Of a stretch of DNA of 64,000 nucleotides, positions 36,501 to 47,223 are shown one piece after another. The translations under genes were made by a program, and so were the position numbers. Where the stretch lies: contig WAID01000013.1 in the NCBI GenBank assembly GCA_016584495.1, positions 1,860,001-1,924,000 on the forward strand, in the 5' to 3' direction. Positions within the stretch are counted from its first letter, which is position 1; each line of letters opens with the position of its first letter. The notes beneath the pieces were generated by a model, which was given only the letters and a program-made list of their open reading frames with translations, was not told where the DNA came from and searched no databases. Source of the DNA: Celoporthe dispersa (lineage: Eukaryota > Ascomycota > Sordariomycetes > Diaporthales > Cryphonectriaceae).

Positions 36501-37247
36501 CGCATGTTAATAAATGAGTATTGTAGTGAAGCCATTCTTGACAAGTCACTCACCACTTTCTCCACACCCCGAGCAAGTCAGGAAAGTCCCGAACTCGTCG
36601 TGTGGATCATGCTCATTATCTTGCTTGCAGAATGTACAGAGCGCAGCAGGTTCGACCTCTGACTCGTCATCTTCGTCCTCGTTTTCGACAGCCTCCGCCC
36701 AGTCCGCTCCTCCGTCTGAGGATGCATCACTTTCGGCATGGAATGATTCGCCCTCGCTAGCTTCGCTCTCTTCCTCGTCATCGGTCTCGCCCGGCCTGAG
36801 CTTAACAGCGCCGACGCCCTCTTCTTCGTCATCCCCTTCTTCCTCTTCGACTCCGCTCTCCTCGGGTATCTCTTTCCCTCCGCCAGCCGCCTGCTGCACT
36901 TCATCATCTGACTCGCCTTCAGCGTCCACGTAATTGTCTTCATCTTCTGCCTCGGCGTCCTCGTCACTACCCTCCCCCTCGGAGCTATCAGCACTCTCAG
37001 CCTCCTGCTCCTCGTCCTTCTCGTCTGCCTCGATCTCTTCGCCCTCAGCATCTAGGTCTTCTTCTCCTTCCGCATCTTCGTCGCTATGCGCACCAATGGG
37101 TTCTTCGCCGTCCGCGTCGATGTCTTCTTCGCCCGGTGCGTCCTCGTCGGAGTCGTAGCCTGCGTCCTCGTGGCTCTCGCGGACGCTCTGCTGGAGCTCT
37201 TCCTCCATGAGCTGCTGAGCACTAGTCAGCGCACCCATCTTAGGCAT
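33550..37247 (-). CDS. PHD-finger MYST histone acetyltransferase (SAS3/MST2-like), two frame breaks at the C-terminus
   Basis: Nuclear lysine acetyltransferase of the NuA3/Mst2 type, expected to acetylate histone H3. Exons: 37247-36554, 36495-36448 and 36391-33550. The PHD finger is split over all three: CTFCKQDNEHDPHDEFG, AHLQCARERKALAG, SWTCPEC. The MYST domain (about 35500-34600) has the C2HC finger FICEFCLKYMNSDYVAWRHK, then VEPFLFYVLCEYN, the acetyl-CoA loop LPIHQRKGYGNLLIDFSYLL, and the Glu-containing EKPLSDMGL. Acidic runs flank both sides, including an Ala-Asp-Ala-Glu repeat (34330-34440). As written the frame stops at 33894. Removing one base from the run at 33915-33920 and one near 33781-33788 extends it through KPGGTGRGPGRWPKGTKK and PAWLERQR to 33550. 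From the ATG at 37247 this is about 1193 residues. The true start is probably further upstream: the frame stays open to about 37339 (NRAAQEAAANHASHGRLVV). Confidence 0.88.
34330..34440. repeat. Coding hexanucleotide repeat (Ala-Asp/Ala-Glu)
   Basis: Tandem GCATCT/GCTTCT/GCTTCC-type units (plus strand) encode an alternating Ala-Asp-Ala-Glu array on the minus strand in the C-terminal half of the MYST acetyltransferase. Third-position variation shows it is not freshly expanded throughout. Confidence 0.9.
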
Positions 37248-37941
37248 GCCCGCCGGCTGATCCAGCGACAGCGCGCCGTTTGTGACGACCAGCCTTCCGT
37301 GGCTAGCGTGGTTGGCAGCTGCCTCTTGCGCCGCTCTGTTTTCAGAGACAGAGAGACATGGGCAACGCGCCCTGCTTCATTTCCAGTGTTTGTCTTGCTA
37401 TGTGCGCCTTCAGTAATTGAAATAGAGCTCGGTTGTCGTGATGTGGGATAGGTTCGCGACGGGCGGCCGTTTCTGCGCGCATGGGTGGGGGCTTCTCGGT
37501 TGCAGGGGAATTGCGCGGTATCAGACGCGCTCCTGGAAGAGGCGCTGGTCCTGTGCAGAGCAGATGGGGCAAAGGAGGTGGTCTTGAAGGGTTTCGACGC
37601 GTAGAATCAATGCACCTGCGATGTATTCATCAGGTTTGGGCGGTCATTGTATTGGTTTCGCCATAGGGACGAGGCGCGCTGTTCTGACTGGGAGATCACG
37701 CATTGGCCAGGGTTAGAGCTCCCCCAGATTTGCTTACATAACCACATCGTCCATTGTTGCCGGCCCCAAGCAGACTGGTTCTGACTTCATGCAGGAACAC
37801 GACCACAACCTCAAGGACAGTCCAAGGGCAACAATTGAAGCCACCCCCCACCCAAAAAGGCAAGTCTTCATCGAGAAACGCTTCTAGTCAACTGCTGTGC
37901 TAATTAATATCGACCAGACGTCCGGTCGACAACGAGACACC
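37248..37941. promoter_or_regulatory. Divergent region between MYST gene and complex I subunit gene
   Basis: About 700 bp. On the minus strand an open frame after a stop near 37608 reads a Ser/Arg/Pro-rich, disordered-looking sequence to about 37345. That frame is one base out of phase with the NRAAQEAAANHASHG extension of the MYST gene, so part of this stretch is likely its missing N-terminal coding sequence. The remainder up to 37941 should hold both promoters. Confidence 0.5.
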
Positions 37942-38478
37942 ATGCCTGTCCCCTTTGAAACCTTCCTTCCATATGCCATCGTCTTCACGGTGTGTGAAGC
38001 CCGAACTCGTCTTCCCCCCTATCTCCAACTTCTGCTAAGACGAGACACAGATGTTCGGCGTCACTGGCGCCGGACTATCGAATATTAAATACTACGCAAA
38101 TGGAAAGAAGAGAGCAAGGCGGTCGCTGGACCAGTGGGACAGAGTGCGTACTAGTCATCTCCTAACGTGTCGTTCCTCGACTTGACGATTGGCTGACTTC
38201 TTTTGCAGCAAAGTATGATGACCTATGACTAGCCGCCTCCTAGCTCAGACATGATTGCCTCTCCCTGGCAGCCTGACGGTGTTATACTGACGCTTTGGGC
38301 TGTAGTGATGGACCGCGACCGAAGACTCACTGGGGAAATTCGAGGACAGTCGGACACTCCCATAGCGCCACCTGGTTACGAGTTGAACAACCCATGGAGA
38401 GTATGTGATCACAACCTTGTTTCTGGTATCATCTGGAGCTGACACTCTGTGCTACAGGTGGAGAAGCGAGTCTGCTAG
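37942..38478 (+). CDS. nuo-9.5: Mitochondrial complex I 9.5 kDa subunit (NDUFA1/MWFE-type)
   Basis: Single-helix accessory subunit of the membrane arm of NADH:ubiquinone oxidoreductase. Four exons, all in phase: 37942-37989 (MPVPFETFLPYAIVFT), 38051-38147 (MFGVTGAGLSNIKYY onward), 38306-38400 (MDRDRRLTGEIRGQSD onward) and 38458-38478 (VEKRVC). The product is 86 residues, the usual size. The second donor must be GTACTA at 38148, not the nearer GTGCGT, because only that choice gives WDRVLMDRDRRLTG without a stop. The hydrophobic helix spans the exon 1/2 junction, and the positively charged matrix or intermembrane tail contains ELNNPWRVEKR. The gene is easy to miss because no exon exceeds 97 nt. 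It converges on CTU1, 190 bp away. Confidence 0.93.
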
Positions 38479-38668
38479 ACACCTTGCTACACGGGACTTC
38501 GGTGAGGAGGAGGCCAGGGTGGAGATGCGATTGATATACGCACTTCAAAACGTTTGAGGAAGATTGGTTGCGGTGTTGCAGAGGGAAGGGCGATTTGGGG
38601 CCAGAGAGGCTTTTATTTTAGCAACTTAAATACCATCAACAGTGGACAGCTGCCCAACTGCAACACGG

Positions 38669-39874
38669 CTATAGTTGTATTTGTGGTCTGTTTTTATTTA
38701 ACCCCTCCAACAACATGCATGCCTGGCACATTGCCTGGCTTGACATGTAGCCGCACTTCTCGCATTTCCCCATCACCTGCTTGGTGATCACCTTCTTTCC
38801 CTCCGGTTTCCCGTTGCGTATCGGCAGGTTCTGGCCATCCTTCGCTCGTTGCCTAAGAGGAACAGCAGCGTTGACATCGATCTCAAGGTCCTTGGAAGAA
38901 TCATTGCTTCTCAGTTGGGCCTCCATGACCGCCATCTCATTGCCCGAGCCCCGGCCATCTGTAGATCCGCATCCGCCGACATTATCCTCCGGGACCGTGT
39001 CAGCCAGTGCCGGCTTGCCCTTGCATGCGCACTTGTGGGGTTGTTTTCCTGGCACTAGCCTGGCCATATCCTCTCCGCTGCGTACGATATCCAGGATCGC
39101 GCTCGGGCGGACTTTTTCCAAGTTCTTAATGAGACTTCGTGCACTTCCACGGAAGGCCTCCGGGCTGTATATGCATTCGGTGCTGAAATAATCCAGCTTT
39201 TTATGATGTGCATACAACACGATCTCTTTTTCATATGAGTATTTCAAGGGCTTGCTGCGCTTGACGTCCGAGTTCGAGTCGCCAGTGATGATACTGGTGG
39301 CCCGGGACAGCCGGGGGAGGTCTCCTCTCAACAAGTTCATGAGGACCGTCTCCGCCACGTCGTCCGCGTTGTGGCCGGTGACAACATGCTTGATCCCCAG
39401 CATCTTCGAACCGCGATCCAGGGCCTGTCGCCGGAAGACACCACAATATGTACAGTTGCCCTTCTTTCCGATTGTGTCAACCACCTGGTCCATCGTCCAC
39501 CCGTAGAGCTCGTCGTAGCCCACAATCTTCAGAGACATGTCGTACTGTGCTGCATTACGCTTGACTGTCTCCAGGGAGTCGTCCCGATAGCCCTTGATTC
39601 CCTCGTCTATACTCAATAACATCAAGTCTAGGCCATAGCTGTGTCGTTCGTTCAAGGTCTTCAGAACAGACGCCAAGACTGTCGAGTCCTTGCCACCAGA
39701 CGCTCCGATGGCGACTTTTTCTCCAGGATAGAACAGGTTGGATGCGATAATGGTGTGGTGGACTTCTTCCTCGAATATTCGGATGAAGCACGTCTTACAG
39801 AGCTTCTGGTGATTTTTTGGCCGTTTGATGACAGCCCGTTCTGCCTGACAAACGACGCAGGGTGTTGGAGGCAT
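38669..39874 (-). CDS. NCS6: Cytoplasmic tRNA 2-thiolation protein 1
   Basis: ATP-dependent enzyme (NCS6/CTU1, with NCS2) that activates U34 of tRNA-Lys, -Glu and -Gln and transfers sulfur received from URM1. Single uninterrupted exon, 401 residues, with the ATG matching the family start. N-terminal zinc site CVVCQAERAVIKRPK then LCKTCF; PP-loop GASGGKDSTVLA; catalytic-site cysteine region NCTYCGVFRRQAL; the block TGHNADDVAETVLMNLLRGD; second zinc cluster near the C-terminus (CEKCGYMSSQAMCQACMLL). No frame break. It is divergent from the eL8 ribosomal protein gene, which fits co-expression of translation genes, though that is inference. Confidence 0.97.
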   Translation of the reverse strand: MPPTPCVVCQAERAVIKRPKNHQKLCKTCFIRIFEEEVHHTIIASNLFYPGEKVAIGASGGKDSTVLASVLKTLNERHSYGLDLMLLSIDEGIKGYRDDSLETVKRNAAQYDMSLKIVGYDELYGWTMDQVVDTIGKKGNCTYCGVFRRQALDRGSKMLGIKHVVTGHNADDVAETVLMNLLRGDLPRLSRATSIITGDSNSDVKRSKPLKYSYEKEIVLYAHHKKLDYFSTECIYSPEAFRGSARSLIKNLEKVRPSAILDIVRSGEDMARLVPGKQPHKCACKGKPALADTVPEDNVGGCGSTDGRGSGNEMAVMEAQLRSNDSSKDLEIDVNAAVPLRQRAKDGQNLPIRNGKPEGKKVITKQVMGKCEKCGYMSSQAMCQACMLLEGLNKNRPQIQL

Positions 39875-40393
39875 CCTGCAGGTTTCTCAAAAGCTGAAAA
39901 TAAAGGTGTTGGTCCGAAAAGATGATATGTTGAGGGCTCCCGCCCTTGAGAAGGACGCCAGAGTGCGGCTTCAACGTTGCCCTTCGCCGCACCAGCTGTT
40001 GCACGGCTCACTGAAGACCCCTGTATTTCGACCCCTGTATTATCTCCCTACAGCTTGCATGAGGTCAGAGTGGACGTGTGTCTGCTGTAGAGTGCAAGTG
40101 ATGAGTTTGGACTGTATCAAAATGATTTTGTAGGTCAAATGGAAAGCTTGGCATGCCTGCAGTCTGAGAGGCGACTTGAATGGTTCAGTCTTTGATTCGG
40201 GGTATCACGTGGATGAAGCTCGGGCCACCTACGCTAGCTGTCAAACGACTAGCGCGAAATTTGCTAGCCCACCGATTCTCAAAATCTCGACTGCTGGCCC
40301 GCGAGTTTTTCTTGAAGATTTTCTTCCTTCGCCAGCCAACTGCTTCTCTCGAGGGTCAACGACAAGCAATCGCCCAACCAACAATTCGTCAAA
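39875..40393. promoter_or_regulatory. Divergent promoter between CTU1 and eL8
   Basis: 519 bp between the start codons of a tRNA-modification gene and a ribosomal protein gene. It must hold both promoters. No specific site could be identified by eye. Confidence 0.5.
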
Positions 40394-41586
40394 ATGGTAA
40401 GCACTTGATCGAAACGCCTACTACAATGACATCTCGCATTGCGCGATGATGTCCATTGTCTATTGAACAAACAATGCTCTCGGCTTCACGACCGAGACGC
40501 ATTTTCCGCCCGTTTGTGTCCTTGTGGCACGCGGGTGATGATCTATCTGGCTTGAGCTCCAGCAGCGCTGGCAGAAATGTCGCCTGCTGGGCTCTCTAGA
40601 GTTCAAGAAAGACCACCAGTCAATGAACAACATTTACTGATGTCTTTCTTCCTCAATGACAGCCTCCCAAGTCCGGTAAGAAGGCGGCCCCCGCGCCCTT
40701 CCCCCCAGTCCAAGGCTGGCAAGAAGGCTCCCAAGGTACGTTTAGAACCCTCTCCTCCATTGCTCTCCTCAACCCAACCCCCCAGTCGAATGCTAAGACC
40801 AATATGATGGCAGAACCCTCTCATCGAGAAGCGTCCCCGCAACTTCGGTATCGGCCAGGACATCCAGCCCAAGCGCAATGTCTCCCGCATGGTGAAGTGG
40901 CCCGAGTATGTCCGCCTCCAGCGCCAAAAGAAGATCCTCAACATGCGCCTCAAGGTGCCTCCTGCGATCGCTCAGTTCCAGCAAGTCCTCGACAAGAACA
41001 CCGCTGCCCAGGCCTTCAAGCTCCTCAACAAGTACCGCCCTGAGAGCAAGACTGAGAAGAAGGAGCGTCTGCTGAAGGAGGCCACCGCCATCAAGGAGGG
41101 CAAGAAGAAGGAGGATGTCTCCAAGAAGCCCTATGCCGCCAAGTACGGTCTGAACCACGTCGTTGGTCTGATCGAGAACAAGAAGGCCTCCCTGGTCCTC
41201 ATCCCCAACGATGTTGACCCCATTGAGCTGGTCATCTTCCTGCCCGCTCTCTGCCGCAAGATGGGTGTCCCCTACGCCATCATCAAGGGCAAGGCTCGCC
41301 TGGGCACCGTCGTCCACAAGAAGGTAAGCTGCAGGAACTAAAGGGTCCCACTTTTGAAACGCCTCTGACATGATCTCCCCTCTAGACCGCCGCTGTTCTT
41401 GCCATCACCGAGGTCCGCTCCGAGGACAAGAGCGAGCTGTCCAAGCTCGTCTCTGCCATCAAGGACGGCTACATGGCCAACACTGAGAACTCCCGCCGCC
41501 AGTGGGGTGGTGGCATCATGGGTGAGAAGGCCAACAAGCGCACGGAGAAGAAGAGGAAGGCTATTGAGTCTGCCATCAAGGTCTAA
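40394..41586 (+). CDS. RPL8: 60S ribosomal protein eL8 (L8/L7a), frame broken once
   Basis: Large-subunit ribosomal protein of the L7Ae superfamily. Exon 1 is just the ATG at 40394-40396, followed at once by a GTAAGC donor. Exon 2 is 40663-40735 (PPKSGKKAAPAPFP), exon 3 40814-41323 and exon 4 41386-41586. Family blocks: KRPRNFGIGQDIQPKRNVSR, KWPEYVRLQRQKKIL, YGLNHVVGLIENKKASLVL, LPALCRKMGVPYAIIKGKAR. The C run at 40701-40706 has six C where five keep the frame (APFPQSKAGKKAPK). Repaired length is 261 residues. An intron immediately after the start codon is common in fungal ribosomal protein genes; here the initiator and the rest of the protein are 266 bp apart in the genome. Confidence 0.95.
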
Positions 41587-43174
41587 GCACCTTGCGAGGT
41601 CTGGTTTCATTCAATGGGATAGCATGGTTGGCCCAGGGTTCTCTGTTTTTTGTGATGGTCACGGCGTACGGGAAAATACCAAAACGGTTATGGATGACAC
41701 AATGGAACTGCTTGATCTGGACAACATTCTCGGTCGCATTTGTATTGTGTGACATTGCCGCCGAGTAGCCAAGCCACTCATGAATACGACTCTCGAGATG
41801 AAAGGACAACACCCGCCTGCCCGTGCGTGAACGTCGTGAGCCATATCCGAGGTGGTATAAAGGGGATGTTTGTATCCATATCAATGCGGAAACGTTATGC
41901 AGCACTGTATAGTAACTGTGCACCCAGACTAGCTACCCTGACCAGTATGTGGTTCTCTCTTATGGGTACCTGTGCTCGCGCAGTCTCGCGTGCCGAGGCA
42001 AGATATCATGGACAAGTGTAGGCTACCATAGCGCCCATGATATTGACAGACATGCAAAACAGGCCCGGATTCAGGCAGGGGGATCTTCGGCTGGCACCAG
42101 GGGCTGGGCCATGGCGATCTCGCGTTTGAAGACATGGTAATTCCTAGGGATCCGATTGCTAGTTATCTGTAATCTTTGGGACCACGGTATATGTGCCACA
42201 CCGTGTCGTCGTCCCCTGGTGACAACATCCTTATCGGGGTTTGAAGGGGTTTCAGCCCAGACGCCTGCTGGATTTTTGATCCTGGGGGGGAGGGGGGCGG
42301 CTGCTTCTCGACCCTGGAGGAATTTTGATATAAATAAGTTTCATGACCATCCCAAGTATTTGGATCTTGAGAAGATGTTCCTGGTGGATGCTTCTGGTGA
42401 ACGACCACCATCTATCTATTCACCCATCCACCCATCATCCACTTCACTCCCTGGACGTACTGTTCCATCGCACAGCGACAAACAAGGTGGTACTCAACCC
42501 ACTTACCCAACCCACCGTACCCCATAATCTACGTCCAGCTCGCGTTTGTCAGGGACCATTATCGCGCACCGAATGCCCGGGTCTTGCTTGTTTCTGAGGT
42601 CAGCACAGGCCGGCCTGTCCTTTCCGCCTTCTCTCGGCTCTGAACAATATAGCGAAGGTTCTAACTTTGACCAAGCAGTTTGCATACTTACTTAATGCTT
42701 CACCGACCCAACAGAAGAACGTGCAACAACAGCAGCAACCACCGCCGCAAGTAATCATAATTTCGACACCCCCAGCCCACGCCAGCCCAGCCCGGCCCAG
42801 CGTTTCGCTTCACGCTTATCAACCTCAAGCTATAGACCAGGGGAACTCACCGAACATCGTCACCGCTTGCTCGGCTTCGGCACCGGCTGCATATCGGCAG
42901 GAATTCGATACCTTGCACGCACGGGGATCCACAGCAGCTGTTCTGTGCTGTTGTCTACCTCGCTCACCCTGAGCTGCGAGGTGTAGGAGGGGGCCCTCCC
43001 GCGCTCTGTCCAGAACCGTCTTACGACCAGAGCTTTTTCATATAGCTCCCTCCCTCTCTCTCACTCTCTCTCTCTCGCGACACGCCGAGACCGCCGCGCC
43101 TGTTAATCATACAAACGCACGGTTGAATTTCAGATTTCCCTTGGCCCGACGGTGATACAAGCCCGAGACTCGAG
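41587..43174. other. Intergenic region between eL8 and carbonic anhydrase
   Basis: 1.6 kb with no convincing gene. A G run lies at 42286-42297, a CAA/CAG-rich stretch at 42722-42750 and TC repeats at 43045-43077 before the carbonic anhydrase start. Confidence 0.6.
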
Positions 43175-44420
43175 ATGGCACACAACCGTAAGTACATACA
43201 GCTTATATGCATAAAGACGGAAACCCGCCCCAATGCCGAGTCCTCGGGTGATGTATCAGACCACTCTGTCCTATCTCTCTCGGGGAAGGAGGGAAAGTAG
43301 AAAAAAGAAAGAGCAAAAAAGAAAAAGCCATACTGTTGAAGTGGTCAGCCAACCTCTTGTCGTTCAACCTCTGTATCAAGCGCAAGAACTCTACCCATTC
43401 TTGTGTGTTCCCGAGCTCATGTACAACACTGAGCCGTTGTCATGGCGCACACTTTACTGACCGAGGCCGTCTCCACCACAGAGGACAGCTACCAATATGC
43501 GCTGAGCTCCAACGGCGCCTGGGCGGGCTACAAAGCCCACCAGAACCCCGAGTTCTTCTCGAAGCTTGCCAGCGGCCAATCACCGCAGATCCGTAAGTAG
43601 TCGCATGTCCCAGCCCACCACCCCTCTTCCCCTTCCCGCGCGCCCTGGTGGGCTTCGCTGCAGCAAGAGGAAGCGAGCACAGAGCGGCAGCAGGTTCGTG
43701 TGGTGCCCGCTTTTCTCCTGGGTCCCGTCACGGGGACAAGCAAGCACAAGGCCGCGCCTCCGGGGTGTATAAAAATAAAATAAAAAAGAGTGCACACTGT
43801 GGTCTGACGTTTGTTCCTCCACACACATGACAGTCTGGCTCGGGTGCTCCGACTCCCGCTGCCCCGAGACGACGATCCTCGGCCTGCAGCCCGGCGACGT
43901 GTTCGTGCACCGCAACATCGCCAACATCATCTCGGCCACCGACATCAACACGTCGGCGGTGATCGAGTACGCCGTCGTCCACCTCAAGGTCCGGCACATC
44001 GTGCTCTGCGGACACTCTGCGTGCGGCGGGGCGGCGGCAGCGCTGTCGGACGCGCGCGTGGGCGGCGTCCTCGACACGTGGCTCACGCCGCTCAAGGCGG
44101 CCCGGTTCGCGCACGCGCAGGAGCTGGCGGAGATCAAGGACGAGAAGGCGCGGCTGGTCCGCATCGCGGAGCTGAACGTCGAGGCGGGCGTCAAGGTGCT
44201 GCTGGCCAACTTCACGGTGCAGGACGCAATCCGGGACCGCGGGCTCGAGGTCCACGGGTGTCTCTACGACATCGGGTCCGGGCGGATCCGCGACCTGGGC
44301 TTTGGGAACGCAAAGGCCAAGGTGAACGGGCAGAGGGCTCCTGGCCAGAACGATATCATCAGGGGCAAGCACGCCACGCTGGTGTTCAGGAACAGCGGTG
44401 CCTCCATGACCGGCCGATGA
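43175..44420 (+). CDS. Beta-class carbonic anhydrase
   Basis: Zinc enzyme interconverting CO2 and bicarbonate; cytosolic, since no targeting peptide is seen. Three exons: a 13-nt exon 1 (43175-43187, MAHN plus one base), 43482-43592 and 43834-44420; all phases fit and the product is 236 residues. Active-site dyad and zinc ligands: LGCSDSRCPE (Cys, Asp, Arg) and CGHSACGG (His, Cys). Other family blocks are GDVFVHRNIANI, SAVIEYAVVHLKVRHIVLCG and YDIGSGRIRDLG. The tiny first exon is supported by the canonical GTAAGT donor and the clean MAHNQDSYQYALSSN join. Compare yeast NCE103 and fungal CanA/CanB. No frame break. Confidence 0.95.
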
Positions 44421-45394
44421 GGGGTCTGCCGGCCACCGCTGGGCGTGGTTCTCGCGTTGCTGGATATCCTGCCTCGTTGGCGTGTGAAGAGGCGTATGGA
44501 AACAAGGTCAATTTGGCTACACGGCGGGAGGGTTTGATTTGTCTTGGGGGAGGGAGGGCCCGCAGATGCGTTGCCTTGAGCCCTGGCTGGAGTTCCTCCT
44601 TCCTTGTCTTTGATGAGCAGCAGCGAGCTTTTGTTTTTTCTTCTTCTTTTTTGTTTTGTTTCCTTTTTTTCTCTCTCCTGATTCTTTTTAAAGATGAGAG
44701 CATAAAAAAAAGAGAAGATTCACCCATTGCCTCTCCCAGCGTCTTGTGTCCGACAGGTGAAGACGTTCTCTGTTCTTTGTCATGTCACTAGGCTGTGATG
44801 ATGAGAACCCTGTCCTTGAACATTCTCTTGAGGCCCCGCAACCGTCCAATGACCCCTCATCACTTATATCCACTGCACTTGGGTGACCTTCCCCCAATGC
44901 TCGACCTTCAACATCCAAAAAAAAAAAAAAATTCACAACTTCCTCGACCTGACTTATTGACTGGACTGTCGTGGGTCCGTTCAAACTCTGGGGAATGAGA
45001 GAGCTGAATGACGTATGCAGGAACTCGCCCATTGCAGTACGTGCGGCGTTTCTTGTGGGAAAGCTCCACTGTATTAACTTGGCATGCCCGCAGCAAGTTC
45101 TTGGGCCGTCGTATCTGACTTACCAACGGTGACTGGAGACAACCTACTTACTTACACACATACCGTCCTGATAGCGTTGTCTGGTCCCGTTCGCAGCTGT
45201 GAGAGCCACGCTGGTGTCGACCTGTTCAGCCTGATCAACCGGAGATAGAATCTTTGCCTGCACCTCACTTCCAAGACCATCGATCGCACTGCCAGGTGCG
45301 AAGAGGGGTTTGGTCTGGATCAGGTCAGGTCAGACGACAGAGGTTTCGTTTGTTTTTTTTTCACTCCTTACTCGGAGCAACAGGGCCCTCCAGG
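44421..45394. other. Intergenic region between carbonic anhydrase and the cyclodeaminase-family gene
   Basis: About 1 kb. T-rich 3' sequence at 44630-44690, an A run at 44919-44932 and a T run at 45353-45361. No gene seen. Confidence 0.6.
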
Positions 45395-46938
45395 ATGTCG
45401 TCGCTGTCAGTACTCACGGACGAGCAGATCAAGGGGCTGCTCGAGTCCATGACCGTAGATGAGCTCGAGGCCTTCTACATGGACCTGAAGGGGGCGCTCC
45501 ACGACTATTCAGTTGGGTCACAGCCTGACGAGGAGGACGCAGACATCCACCAGCCTCACCGTACGACCATCAACTCCTCCAGGACGGGCGCGACGTCCCT
45601 CTTCATGCCCTCCAGCAGCCCGGCCGGCCTCGGCGTCAAGGTCATCACCCTCACGCCACCGCAAAAGACAACAAAACCAGAAGAAGAAGCCTCCCCCTCC
45701 TCCCTCATCATCACCACCAGCCTCGAGCGCCAGACCAAAGATCAAACCCACCGGCGCCATCACCCTCTTCTCCTCCACGGGCCAGCCGGTCGGCATCCTG
45801 CACGCCAGCACGCTCACGGCCTTCCGCACCGCCCTCGCCTCGTCATGCCTTGTGGTCAAGCGCAACAAGGTCCACACCATCACCACCTTTGGCAGCGGCG
45901 AGCAGGCCTACTGGCACATCCGGCTCGCCCTGATGCTCCGCGGCGACACCATCCGGCACGTCAACATCATCAACCGGACCTTCTCCGAGGGCGCCAAGAA
46001 CATCCTCAAGCGCTTCTACGCCGTCCCCGCCGACGTCAAGAAGCGCGAGGGCTGGGCAGACGCCGTCTTCGGCATGCTGACCCCGAGCTATGGCGAGTTC
46101 GCCCGGCGTGCTGCGCGAGCAGGTCAGGGCGGCCGATATTATCTTCTGCTGTACGCCGAGCCGGGAGCCGCTCTTCCAGCACTCGATCCTGACCAGCGGG
46201 GAAGGGCGGAGGAAGGGGAGGCTGATCGTGGCCATCGGGAGCTACACGCCCGACATGATCGAGCTGCCGCTGGAGGTGGTGCGCCAGGCGGTCAGGACAC
46301 ACGATCACGGCCATCGGCACTTCCACAAGCATGCTGTGGAGGGGGGCGTGGTGGTCGTTGACACCCTGGACGGCGCGCTGAAGGAGGCGGGAGAGGTCAT
46401 CCAGGGCGAGCTGAGCCCGAACCAGCTCATCGAGTGAGCAAACAAGTGTCTCCAAGCAGGCTCGGCTGAGGTGCTAACGCGACAACACAGGCTGGGCGAG
46501 CTCGTCATGCTGCACAGGATCCAGATGGACGAGGAGTCCTCCTCAGATACAGGGAGCTACATGTCCAGCGAGGGCAGCAGCGCGCCCACCTCGGAGTTCG
46601 ACAAGCTCGACCTCAGCTCGGGCCCATCCATGTCAACCGTCTTCAGCCCCTCCACAGAAGACGGCGGCAGCAACAGCCGGCCCGGCAGCCGGCCATCCTC
46701 GCCATCCCGCAGCGGCAGCAGCCGCCCGCTCTTCCACCGGCGGAGGTCGAGCCACCGCTCGGCCGAGCAGCAGCAAAAGAAGAAGAAGGACCGGGAGAAC
46801 CACATGTGCAGGTGGCTGCAGGGGGGGAACGTCATCTACAAGAGCGTGGGGCTTGGCCTCATGGACCTCACAGTGGGCATGAGGGTTATTGAGTTTGCGA
46901 AGCAGAAGGGGGTCGGTACCCACGTGGACGGGTTCTAG
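45395..46938 (+). CDS. Ornithine cyclodeaminase / mu-crystallin family protein (PrnX-like), two frame breaks
   Basis: NAD(P)-binding protein of the OCD/mu-crystallin family; fungal members resemble the proline-cluster protein PrnX, whose exact reaction is unsettled. Exons: 45395-46433 and 46491-46938. The start MSSLSVLTDEQIKGLLESMT is typical. Core blocks: GAITLFSSTGQPVGILHAS, RNKVHTITTFGSGEQAYWHI, VRAADIIFCCTPSREPLF, GSYTPDMIELP, and YKSVGLGLMDLTVG at the end. Two single-base insertions break it: A3 at 45737-45739 (should give RQTKIKPTG) and one base near 46101-46107 (should run GEFAR into VLREQVRAAD). Repaired length is about 494 residues, longer than the family's usual 320-400. The excess is a Thr/Pro/Glu-rich insert near residue 75-115 and a roughly 95-residue Ser/Arg/Lys-rich insert (46520-46800) just before the last conserved block. 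Confidence 0.86.
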
Positions 46939-47223
46939 GAGAAATCGCTGTCGTCGCCACCGCCCTTGCTGCCCAGGCTCATGTCTGACTTTCTGGTGCC
47001 CATCGAGAAGGGGGTCAAAGGGAGGCCACCATGCTTCTCGGGAGTAGAACTATCTGTAACCCGGCAATGAAGGTCTGATCAGGTGGCCCCCGCCCCGGTC
47101 TGAGAAGTAGAGCCATTCTTTTGCAGGAGTTATGCCTTCGCGCGGGTGTCTATCGTTCATGACAGGGCACGCACCCTACCTAACTTGAGGGACCAACCCG
47201 CCACTCCTATCCACGATCTCCAT

